A stretch of DNA of 64,000 nt. It comes from Xestospongia bergquistia. Taxonomy: Eukaryota > Porifera > Demospongiae > Haplosclerida > Petrosiidae. Positions within the stretch are counted from its first letter, which is position 1. The number at the start of each line of letters is the position of its first letter. The position numbers and the translations under genes were made by a program. Shown here piece after piece: positions 12,569 through 22,831 of the stretch. A model generated the notes under the pieces. That model made no database searches and was not told where the DNA came from. It saw nothing but the letters and a program-made list of their open reading frames with translations. Location: positions 1,364,001 to 1,428,000 of the forward strand of contig OZ014414.1 of the NCBI GenBank assembly GCA_963965975.1. The letters run 5' to 3'.

Positions 12569-13139
12569 TTGATAAGATATTGCTGGAGGTGTTTCATCAC
12601 TGTATGACAAGATTTTAAAGCCCAAAATTATTCAACAAGAGAGGTATGTGTTAATTATTTTTTCATGACTCTCCTAGAATGATTTTATCCTTCAAAATGT
12701 TCTATTTTTATTATACAGTTTCAAGTTCCTGATGTCTGCTAGTGATAAAGATCCAATTTGGACTAAGGGTGAAGTAGGATCTGATGTTGTTGAAGCATGC
12801 CTACGGAGGTTGAGTGACATATTTCCAGAACTAGAGGATCATCAATTTATGAGACGAGTGGCATATGTCATGTCTAGAGATGGTGAACCATCTGCAGACA
12901 TTTGCTTGTACAATGATGGTGGTATTTGGCAAGTCAGCAAGCACGCATTGGAAGATACAATGGATACTAAGAGTCATACTCATTTGGTTATAAAACATAC
13001 AACCATTTTAAAACACTTTAATATTACATGGAAAAATGTTAAACGTTCAGACCTTGCTATGCCAATGATTTCTATGTTTAATATTCTCACCTTCACTTCT
13101 AGTCATCTGGCAAAAAAAGGAGCAAAGTTTATTCACTAG
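12569..13139 (+). CDS. Lysozyme/transglycosylase-like protein lacking the expected catalytic Glu
   Basis: Two exons are visible: about 12569-12642 (IAGGVSSLYDKILKPKIIQ) and 12720-13139 (stop 13137-13139), joined in frame. Upstream exons are not placed. The second exon carries GGIWQVSKHALEDT, then a helix and DLAMPMISMFNILTF. From memory this matches a lysozyme-like family of marine invertebrates with the order AYVE(S/T)xDG, GGIWQV, FEDT, and a DL-xP-SxxAA helix. In those proteins the Glu of the first motif is the expected general acid; here the segment reads RVAYVMSRDG, with Met in its place. The protein may therefore be inactive or bind sugar only. There is no signal peptide in the visible part. 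The family call is moderate; the missing Glu is seen directly. Confidence 0.5.
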
Positions 13140-13736
13140 TTACAACTCTAACACAAGTGTCAGTGATGCATTGCTTCATGACACTCATGTACTATTTATA
13201 CAATGTTTAGAACAACTTGTGAAGAAATGTTAATAATAAGTCAAGCATTTAACTTCAGTATAGCATAATGAAATGACCATGTTATAGTTTTATTACTCAA
13301 TCAAAGTATCTCTTCACCATTTGTTACATACAATATTATGTAAATAGCAACTTTTGAGTCAGTAACAAACAACTACATCACAACCTCTGTTTTGAGGATT
13401 GATAATGATTTAATTTGCATTGTGATGACTGTAAACTAGTCTGGTATTACTGCCCTTTTGCTAAAACATTAAATTCTCTTGGCAACACCAAAGTGGATGA
13501 AATAGCATCCCATAAGTTGACTAGAGATTGTCAAAGCAAAATTCCACTTGAACATCAAAATGAATTATATGATAAATCTTTAATAATTAAATTGAAAACT
13601 ATAACTGAACTTCAAAGTGATATTCAAATTTAAATTGTCAATCAATTTTTCGAAGAATTTTGCCTTTTTTGGGGGGGGGGGTGTGACACAACCCTGCCTC
13701 CTCTTTGAATTTTATGCTCACGTGACTGTGTCAACA
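13140..13736. other. Intergenic region with a poly-G tract
   Basis: A 72-codon frame (13415-13633) has no homology I recognise and no splice support. A G homopolymer occurs near 13671-13681. The promoter of the DD gene starting at 13737 should lie here. Confidence 0.35.
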
Positions 13737-15285
13737 ATGGCTAGTACTCGTACTTCTCTCCCCGACAGTATCTTGAATGTACAACCCAAATTGATAGAAG
13801 TAACTACTCATGCTAAGACTGCAAAGTGGTTTCTATTGGGAACGCAGCTAGAACTAGATGGTACTGCTCTAGATGGATGTACAGATATGACACGGATGTA
13901 TCAGTTGTGGATTCAGGAAAAAGCTGAAAATGCAACGAGAAAAAATTTATTAATTGCTTTGAGAGCAATTAATCAAAATAACGATGCTAAAAAATATGAA
14001 GATTATTTGAAGACCTTGACAGTAAGTGTGAGTTACTAAGTCAACACAGTTAGGCCAGGCCCGTTTTGATATAGGCCACTTTGCTAAACTAATTAATGGA
14101 TGAATTTTGAACATGACAACTATTTGAGATTCTTTGTAGTTAATAGAGAGGTTATTCCTTTTCTGTTATTTTATCATAAGTATTATTAATATTTTGCCAA
14201 CTTTTGTCCATTTTGATTTAAAAAATGCTCAATGCATTTTGCATAGACTATGTATGTGGTTGTTAAGTGAAAACAGCTTGCAGTTCAATCTGTCTGTATG
14301 TCAAAATATGTTTCATGCTTTTGAGCATTCTTACATGTATCATTGTTGGCTTCTTTAACCATACAGCAAGAAATTGCTTTTACTATTAAACCTCAGACAA
14401 ATATGTTAAGTATTACTATATTTTTATTTCATATTGCATGAATGCAAGAATATCTCTATAAGGTATGGGTTCTCCTATTCTTGTCTTTTGTCACACTGTC
14501 ACTTCGATACTGCATGTGTCTAATTTTAATATAGCTATGGTTCTAACCATTTATGGTAAGATATCAAAATCATGAATTGTAGAATGTATTTGCCCAAAGT
14601 GTGTAACTGATGTGGCTAGCTACATGAGTTGGTGGTTTGATATTATAGTAGTTCAAAATTATGTTCCAGCCACAGTGTTTTGGTATCATTTCATTAGCAT
14701 TGTTAATTCCTACGGGATCATATTATAAATTAAATTATTTAATATAGGGAGAAGAGAGTACCCAAACCCATAGCGATGTAAATCAGCATGAACCAAAACC
14801 AACCAGTAAGTATATAGAATAATGTAATCCTGAAATCTTTTACTTAACTAAGTAAAATTAACATATTGTCATGTAAATTGTAATTAACCTGTTGTACTGA
14901 TCTGTAGAAGTAAAGATATAAATACACAAGGAATATATATGTATGTGTTATTTTTGTACTATTTCCTTTATCAGATACTACTGATGTCCTTAAGAGTGCT
15001 CCTGATAAATTTAAGGTCATAGATTTATTGGCTGATATTAGTTCCAGATGGCAAACAATTGGTTTAGCTCTGAGAGTCGATAGCAATACTTTGAGTGGAA
15101 TAGGTCGCAACAATGCACAAGATTCAGATGCTGTTAAACTTGACATTGTGATTGAAGCCTGGAAAAATACCAGATCATCTTCATATACATGGGAGACATT
15201 AATCAGTGCTATCGGTGGACGTCTTGTTAACCACCAAGCAAAAGTAGATGAGATACGTACCTATCTTGCAAGCCTTCCTAATTAA
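13737..15285 (+). CDS. Tandem death-domain protein
   Basis: Three exons, 13737-14021, 14748-14805 and 14975-15285, join in phase to 217 residues. Exon 1 (285 nt, phase 0) is a complete death domain: PKLIEVTTHAKTAKWFLLGT, then MYQLWIQEKAENATRKNLLI and ALRAI. A hydrophilic linker exon (THSDVNQHEPKP) follows. The last exon is a second death domain (VIDLLADISSRWQTIGLALR; IVIEAWKNTRSSSYTWETLI). No other domain is present. The first exon is a close relative, of identical length, of those at 16984 and 62472, so the unit moves as a single-exon module. It is probably an adaptor that bridges death-domain partners; the partner is unknown. Confidence 0.75.
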
Positions 15286-15399
15286 ATGTCTTCATGTAGA
15301 TGCATGACTATAATAACTCCTTCAACTTTTGATAAACTTTGACTTTTAGTTTTCTATCTTAGGGATTTTATGTATTATTATTGCCAGTTTTAATTGCTA

Positions 15400-15560
15400 A
15401 AATTGATCAGCGGGCGCGCACATAGGTTGAACAACGATTGATGACGTTTTTGATTTCTAAATGGGCGTGGCCTCATTCTGTTAGAGCGTGTTTGCTGTTA
15501 CTTTTAGAGTTTCAGTGTATTTCTCTTTTACTTGGGACAATAAGGTAATTGATTACTTAT
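15400..15560 (+). promoter_or_regulatory. Putative promoter and untranslated first exon of the caspase-like gene
   Basis: A locally GC-rich island (GCGGGCGCGCACATAGG; GGGCGTGGCC box near 15463) stands out in AT-rich DNA. It ends at GGACAATAAG|GTAATT, a good donor near 15545. A very similar ACAATAAG|GTAACT occurs at about 44140, upstream of the related DD gene, so an untranslated leader exon shared by the family is plausible. The coding start follows 1.4 kb later at 16984. Confidence 0.4.
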
Positions 15561-16983
15561 TTATTGTAGAACTTTTTCATGTCTGAACTAAGCACAGAAT
15601 TATCAACTCTTAATTGCTATACCTCTGTCCTTGTTAGTGGTATTTGCTAGAGAACAAAGGGTCTGTCTGCTATACTGTTCATCATCTATTGTACAGGCAT
15701 ACTACAATTAGATTTATCAGTAGTAACAATCAGATTACATCGTTCATAGTAAAACTCATTGTCTAGTGAGTTTTGGTCAATGTTTTGCTTAGTATAATAG
15801 CATCTGATGCTTGTATGACTGTCTTTGTGAGAAGGAGACCTTTTTACACTTACTCTATATATAGTGGAATGTAAATTAGTGCTAACTAGGTAAAGATCTG
15901 GCAAGAAGTTCATACTTCATTGTGTATTAAACTGAACCCCACCCCCTAAACATCAACTGTAAAGTAGGATTCCCTACCTGTCCTATAGACTGTGATTGTT
16001 TATAGACAATTTTCATTGTAATGGTTATAACATTTTAAGAATATCCCTGTTTACTCATTTTAAAGTGGATTAATTGATCTAATCAATCCATGGTCATTTA
16101 CAAGGCATATAATACAGGACAAGATTTAACAAAATGATAAATATTACATTGTTGTCATTAGTACAAATGTTTTAATATATAGTTGTTTGCTTAATTGTCA
16201 GATCAACCAGCTCTTTAGTTAATGGATGCTGTAAGTGCTGTCACTATGTAATCTGTTATAGCTTTCCTTCATTGGAATTTGCTATGGGAAAACCCTCCAT
16301 ACCTCACATATGTCCTTATTAGGAAGTTATTTATTTAAGTATACAAACTGCAAATATGTTAATCGGTAGAAGTTCTTAACACATTTCAATGTATTTGTTG
16401 TTATAATAGATTGGTTGTTATAATAGATTGGTTTTTTAACTGATTCTTGCAAATGTCAAACATTTTAAGATGATATTGTACTCTTAATGTGAAGGCCTTA
16501 ATTCATTAGTCATGGCTTGCTTTGCTCTAATCTAAATCCACTGCTAAATAACCTCTTTACTCAACACAGGTCTTGTACATAAGACTAGGTGTATGAAAGA
16601 TCTTTTGTAGCTGTAGATATGGCTAATACTGATAAGCTTTCCAAATTCATTCTTAAATGTTGACATATTGTTATTTTATTCGTCATGTTTTCTCAATTAA
16701 ATCTATCAGTATTAAAATGTTAGTGACTATACACTTAAATGAGATGGGCATTTATTATTACATTTAAGTAATATTAATATTGAACATACAATAGTACATC
16801 ATCTGTATTGTATACATGTATCTGAATTAAAGACATATATCAACAAGGTCAAAGTCTATTCAATATCATAGAAGTTTATTATCATTAGTTTTCTTATTGT
16901 TTTCTAGGCCTTTTTGTTGACTTTTGGCTGCCTGACTAAAAATTGTCAATTAAATCTGCTGCAGTATTTTACTATATTACAAA

Positions 16984-17317
16984 ATGTCTGAAGAGAGTGT
17001 GTCTTCACTGAACCAGCTTTTGAAAAGTCAACCCCCTTTGCTAGAAGTAACCACCCATGCTAGAACAGAGAAGGTTTTTCTATTAGGAACACAACTACAA
17101 CTGGATAAAGTTAATCTGAAAGGATGTAAAGATGATTTATGCCGTATGTATGACTTGTGGATTCAGGAGAAAGCTGAAAATGCAACGAGAGGAAATTTAT
17201 TAGATGCCTTAAGAGCCATTCAAAAGAAAGACGTTGCTAGGATATATGAAGCTCATGTGAAAACAATGGTTAGTGATTCTGTTGAGATCATGTTTTAAAA
17301 CTAGACCTTCAAGTATT

Positions 17318-17361
<44 letters not shown>

Positions 17362-20300
17362 TTCAAGATCATATCATCAGCCTCTTCAAAGGTAACCAAT
17401 ACGTACTTTAGTCTACAATTGTTGGCCTCAGATATTATTTTACGCCACTTGATCAAAGTAAAAACTAGACTTCATATTATAGCACATGCCATCTGTTATT
17501 GTTTCATACATAAGCTACTATCCTACTTTCTTAATTGATGGTTGATACACATAATTCTGTACCAACAACGAAAGCCAATAGCTTACAGTCTATAGTGTAT
17601 ACTTACTATAGATATTCCTCTGATAAAATCATGTTTTATCTGTGTGTAGGTACCAGTTAGCGATAGTACTGAACCAAAAGTCACAGATCCTAGTAAGTAT
17701 ATAAAGTACACTATGTATGTACTTAGTCTAACCTTTGTATACATGATCACATTACTATGCCTATCTTAAAGAAATTATTAATCATGTGGAATCATGTACT
17801 TATGCTCCTCAATTTAATCCTTATCCTCCTCAAACTAATCCTAACCCTGCTTATATTCCTCAACCTAATCCTCATGCTCCTCATCTTAACAGACACTACT
17901 AATGTGCCCATTTCTGCACCTTATCCAGAAACTACTAACTTCCCTGTACCAGTCAGTACTAGTACTGAACCAAGTAAGTATGTAAAGTACACTGTACTAT
18001 GTATGTACTTAGTCTAATCTTCCTATACATGTTCACATTACATTGTCTATCTTAAATCAATAATTAATCATGTGGGATAAGCATATACATGGTAGTGTGT
18101 TAGCTTATATATATTTTCTGACACATTATGGTTTATATACACATCACTAGTAACAAACTAATTTAGTGACATACAAATAAGCTGGACCTTGTAGCTTATC
18201 ATATACAATGTATCTATATAACTGTACTTTGTAGTCACTATGATAACTTGATATTTCCTTTATAGATACAAGTTCAGTACAACCACTTCCTGTTAACCCC
18301 CCTCATTCAAACTATGTCCCTCAACATAATCCTGCTTTCCCTCATCCTAACATTAATCCAACAGGTATGTCTAAATTGGTGATCATTAATGACTTTATAC
18401 TGAGTTATATAATGTACATTTATAATATATAATGTTTACTATGGCCTTTGACTTTGTGGTATTTTTGGATCAGTTTTCTATAGATGTCATAAGGTTTCAC
18501 TTGTTTGATAAACAACCTTTATTACTAAAAGACGTCAGAATTATCATTCATTTGTTAAGGCTTTTAAAAATGAATAAAATTAGTTTATTTATCTCAAAGA
18601 GTGATGGACTACTACAGTCAATATTTTTATTACATAATGTATTATCTTTTTATCATGTATTATTTCTTATGTATCTTTATCATGACTTTGTCAATATATA
18701 TATATATACTGAAGTATTTAAGTCTGTTGAAGAGTGCTCAATGTCATTTAGACAGAGCGGGTTAGAACAGAATTAAAGGACAAAAGAACAGGGCTCTCGC
18801 TGTGTTCCTGTTACTCCGAGTTTCATGTGTTATGCGATCATCAGACAGCTGTCTGATGATCACATAATGCGTGAAACTCAGAGTAACAGCAACACAGTGA
18901 GAGCCCTGTTCTTTTGTCCTTTAATTCTGTTCTATATATATATATATATAATATTATATATATATTATATACTTCAATTGCTATTACAATAACTGTTAAT
19001 ATTTTTTATATAGTTGGAGGTGGAGGATATCAACCTAATCCTTATCATCAATATTATCCTCCTCAACCTTATCAATATCCTTATCCTGCTCCAAATCCTC
19101 CTTATTATCAACAACCATATGCAATTCCTTATGCTCCTCAATTTAATCCTTATGCATATCAAACTAATCCTAACCCAGCTTTTGTACCCCAAACTAATCC
19201 TAACCCTGCTTACACTCCTCAAGCTAATCCTAACCCTGCTTACACTCCTCAAACTAATCCTAACCCAGTTTATGTTCCTCAAACTAATCCTAACCTTCCT
19301 CAAAACAACCCTTACCCTGCCTTTGCCCCTCAACCTAATCCTCATGCTCCTCAACTTAATCCAAACACTACTAACATCCCTACTCTTCAACTTAATCCAA
19401 ACACTACTAACATCCCTACTCTTCAAGCTAATCTGAGCACTACTAACGTCCCTACTCCTCAAGATAATCCAAACACTACTAACGTCCCTACTTCTCAAAC
19501 TAATCTAAGCACTACTAACATCCCTACTCTTCAAGATAATCCAAACACTACTAACATTCCTACTCCTCAAGATAATCCAAACACTACTAACATTCCTACT
19601 CCTCAAGATAATCCAAACACTACTAACATTCCTACTCCTCAAGATAATCCAAACACTACTAACATTCCTACTCCTCAAGATAATCCAAACACTACTAACA
19701 TTCCTACTCCTCAAGATAATCCAAACACTACTAATGTCCCTGTTTCTCAACCTAATACTAATGCTACCCCTATTGTTAATACTATTGTCACAGGTATATC
19801 TATCCTTATATTGCATGAATCCTTAAAATTAATGATTTTGTTTACTTGTACTTAGTTTTAATAGGATGCACTTAGTGAAATAATTGAAAAATCATTTCTA
19901 CTATACTAAGTATATTTTGAAATTTTTTGCTTTGCTTTACTATTGAAGCCATCACGTTTTACAAATGTTTTGAAAAACAAACAAAATTTCAATAAAACAA
20001 CGACTTCCCAAAGCTACCACAAATTATATGGTACAGCCCTTAGTAGTCATACAGACCTAACATCCATGAGTATTATTTTTCCTATAATAAGTAGCTAATG
20101 ATATAGATGATGATAAACCAAATCTTCTGTTAACCAGTATATTTATTAATGACAACAGTTATATTATAAAAATATCTATCAAAATTAATGTTTATAACTT
20201 TATATTTTTATAATTTCAGATGAAACCCGTGCAGATTTTGATACACAAGTGAAGATGCAGCATGATGATAAACGAGTTGGTCTTATGGTCATAATGGGTG

Positions 20301-21831
20301 TGGTTAACAAATATGGTCCTCAAGGGACTGATATTGATATTAACAGAGTTGAAAAAACATTTCAAGTCCTAAATTTTGCGACATGGGTTATTAAAGATCC
20401 AACACCAGAAAAAGTCAGAGAAGCTGTGAAGATCGTCACTGAATACAACTTTCCTCTCAGTTTCAGAGGTGTCGTAGTCTATTATGCAGGTCATGGAGGA
20501 AGTTATAATGACAAAGGGTACTTCTTTTTACCCTGTGGTGATGATAAGCATGACAAGTTCCTCATAGATAACGAATTAATCGCACCATTTCAACCTAAAA
20601 ATAAAGAGTGTCGTCTTGCAAATCGCTTTCGTCTGTTCCTTTTTGATTGTTGTCTGAAGGAGGACAAAGAATCGGGAGAAGCTCCTACTGCCAAAACCGT
20701 CATAACAACTAATCCTCTTCTACCAACTTATCAACCAGAAGATGACTACACTGTAGTTGCCCATGCTTCATACCTGAGGAAGCCTTCTAAAGGTAATTTT
20801 TCAGAAGGAGGTGTTTGGACTGGCTGTCTCTGCGACAATATTAAGAAATTTGCAAATGACAAAACAATTAGTGGCATCCTGGAGCAAACTAGATTGGATG
20901 TAATTTCTAAGACAAAGGGTGCCGTACAAGCACCATTTCACAAGTCAATTGGTGGAGATGTTAAACTTATTGAAGGTTAGACTATAATAATATTATCAAA
21001 TTACATATATACCAAGCATACTATATTTTTTAACCCAAAATTTGTAAACATTCCATTGAATTTACATCCAACATTTTGTTAATACCTAATTTACTTACAT
21101 TATATTTCCTATAATCAATATATATAGGTACAGTTCCTTCAACTGATCCAATCATTCCTACACCACCAGCTGCAGCTGATCCTGGTCCAGGTAATGACGG
21201 TTCATTACTGATGTATATGTTTAGTTTGTTACCAACTTTTTGTTATTAGATATTGATATTGATAAAATATGATATTTGCTATAACATACATCTGTTAACT
21301 AGAGTTTTGTTAATACCTAATGTACTTACATTATATTTCAATGTATATAGGTACAGTTCCTTCAACTGGTCCAATCATTCCTACACCTCCAATTGTACCT
21401 CCAGCTGCTAATGGTTTGTTACTGATGTATATGTATAGTTTGTTACCAACTTTTTGTTAATAGATATTGATATTGAAAAAATCATGAATGCCATTCCTGA
21501 AAAGTCTGATCTAATGACTGTGTTAGATGGTATTAAAGATGATGCCAAAAAATGGCGTGAATTGTTTGGGAAGCGTCTTCTCAAAGATGTAAAAAATAGT
21601 GATTCATGGTTTCGTAATTTTACTGAGCTTGAGTTTCTAATTGATGAGATAACTGGAGATAATGCTGATGATTACATTTATACTTGGGGTTCTGTTATCA
21701 ATGCATTAGATAAACCAACTATCATTAATATTGGTAGTAATAGAGCTGGTTTCAAGCCTGTTTCTGATGTAGTCAGAGATCATTTAAATAATCGTGATGT
21801 CTATGACAACTATATGGATCAATTGAAATAA
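16984..21831 (+). CDS. Death-domain caspase-like protease with Pro/Asn/Gln repeat region
   Basis: Nine exons keep phase: 16984-17268, 17650-17692, 17893-17973, 18266-18364, 19014-19793, 20220-20975, 21128-21190, 21351-21413 and 21464-21831; 845 residues. Residues 15-92 are a death domain. Residues 96-429 are a low-complexity Pro/Asn/Gln/Tyr region with 10- and 12-residue tandem repeats. Residues 430-681 are a caspase-like (peptidase C14) domain with GVVVYYAGHGG (catalytic His near 521) and RLFLFDCC (catalytic Cys near 574). Two proline-rich mini-exons come next, then a 122-residue C-terminal domain (DIEKIMNAIPEKSDLMTVLD) that recurs at 63.66 kb. The YAGHG motif is closer to metacaspase/paracaspase-like C14 members than to classical executioners. 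It is probably an initiator-type protease activated by death-domain clustering. Substrates and activity are unknown. Confidence 0.8.
17321..17351. repeat. (TA)n microsatellite in intron 1 of the caspase-like gene
   Basis: A pure TA dinucleotide tract lies just downstream of the death-domain exon. Confidence 0.85.
17795..17892 (+). pseudogene. Intronic copy of the proline-rich repeat exon
   Basis: The stretch just before the exon at 17893 reads, in one open frame, YAPQFNPYPPQTNPNPAYIP and QPNPHAPHL. This is the same text as inside the large repeat exon at about 19130-19355. It ends at the CTTAACAG acceptor. It looks like a fragment duplicated from the repeat exon into intron 2, and it may be an alternative 5' extension of exon 3. 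Confidence 0.65.
18762..18934. mobile_element. Foldback (hairpin) MITE in intron 4 of the caspase-like gene
   Basis: TAGAACAGAATTAAAGGACA at the left is mirrored by TGTCCTTTAATTCTGTTCTA at the right. The arms continue almost perfectly to the centre (CAGACAGCTGTCTG near 18848), so nearly the whole 173 bases form one hairpin. It is flanked by TA on both sides, as for elements that insert at TA. No coding capacity. Confidence 0.85.
19160..19350 (+). repeat. In-frame 30-base (10-residue) repeats, type QTNPNPAYTP
   Basis: The first half of the large exon has several 10-residue units (QTNPNPAFVP, QANPNPAYTP, QTNPNPVYVP) that differ by single substitutions. They precede the more regular 36-base array. 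Confidence 0.8.
19352..19747 (+). repeat. Eleven in-frame 36-base (12-residue) repeats, type QDNPNTTNIPTP
   Basis: The array is exactly 11 x 36 bases. The first copies are diverged (QLNPNTTNIPTL, QANLSTTNVPTP). Five successive copies read QDNPNTTNIPTP and are almost identical at the DNA level, which points to recent expansion by unequal exchange or slippage. The period is a multiple of three, so the frame is preserved. Confidence 0.9.
21060..21475 (+). repeat. Tandem duplicated exon cassette before the last exon
   Basis: Two successive blocks of about 200-230 bases share the intron text TTTTGTTAATACCTAAT, a TATATAG acceptor, a mini-exon (GTVPSTDPIIPTPP / GTVPSTGPIIPTPP) and the downstream tract TTTAGTTTGTTACCAACTTT. 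The first block also keeps the opening bases of the last exon (TTAGATATTGATATTGATAA) as a relic. The duplicated unit was therefore mini-exon plus intron plus start of the terminal exon. Confidence 0.75.
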
Positions 21832-22529
21832 ATTAATACTTGATATTAATTTTTGAATTACACTTACAATCCTTTGATTTATCATTAATTAATTAATTAA
21901 TTGTTGTTGTTTTGATTGATTATCAAATTTATGATGTAACCATATTTTAAGTTTTGGTAACATTAGGTCTTTTGTTATACAGTAGTTTGTTTGTTATAAT
22001 TCATTGCTACAATTGTCTTTATAAAATTAACTTGTTTTTTTTTTTGAAAAATTTGAGGTCAATTCTTTGGTATACGTAAGCTGACATTACACTTGCAGTA
22101 TAGGAACAAAATTATAGTTATTGACAACAAGAATACAGTCACTTCCAACTATATTATATAACTCTCTTTATAACATTATTAACCCAATGTATTTTTGTGT
22201 AAATATTAATAACAATGTCCTAATAGTAGATTTGGTTTAATTTTTGAAAAATTCTTTTGAGTGTTTTAAAACACAGTATTATTGTTAACCTTTCTAAAGT
22301 CACTCATAACAGGTTAACAAACTCAACCATCACCTGTTACTTGGAAATAGTATGTATTGTATATGACCACCTTACCTATCATGTCTGACGTAACACTACT
22401 TTTAAGTTCTCTACTTATAAGAGATAGAGTCTTGTGAGCACACATGCTTAATTTCATTGTCTTATACATTACTTTGAACATTATCTCTAATATTAGTTTA
22501 TGAACTGTTATTTCAACAAGTATAGTTCT
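21832..22529. other. Intergenic region between convergent genes
   Basis: It contains the 3' ends of the caspase-like gene (plus) and the OSCP gene (minus), and a (TTAA)n-like tract near 21887-21901. No coding frame is supported. Confidence 0.5.
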
Positions 22530-22652
22530 CTACAATCCTTGTTCCATAGATTGAACTATTTTCTTGATCTTTGTAGCTGTTGACATGTCAATGTATTTAT
22601 CACCAATACTAACTATCATACCACCAATGAGAGCAGGATCAGTCTGGAGAGA

Positions 22653-22691
<39 letters not shown>

Positions 22692-22799
22692 GGAGGGAGG
22701 GAGGAGAGAGAGAGAGAGTGAGAAAGAGAGAAAGAGAGAGGGAGAGAGAGAAAGAGAGAAAGAGAGAGGAAGAGAGAGAGAGAGAGAGAGAGAGGAGAC

Positions 22800-22831
<32 letters not shown>

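Noticed and set aside
13415-13633. Plus-strand 72-codon frame
   Set aside because: No recognisable motif and no neighbouring exon in phase.
18974-19816. Long minus-strand and alternative plus-strand frames over the repeat exon
   Set aside because: They follow from the 36-base period being a multiple of three; only the QDNPNTTNIPTP frame joins neighbouring exons in phase.
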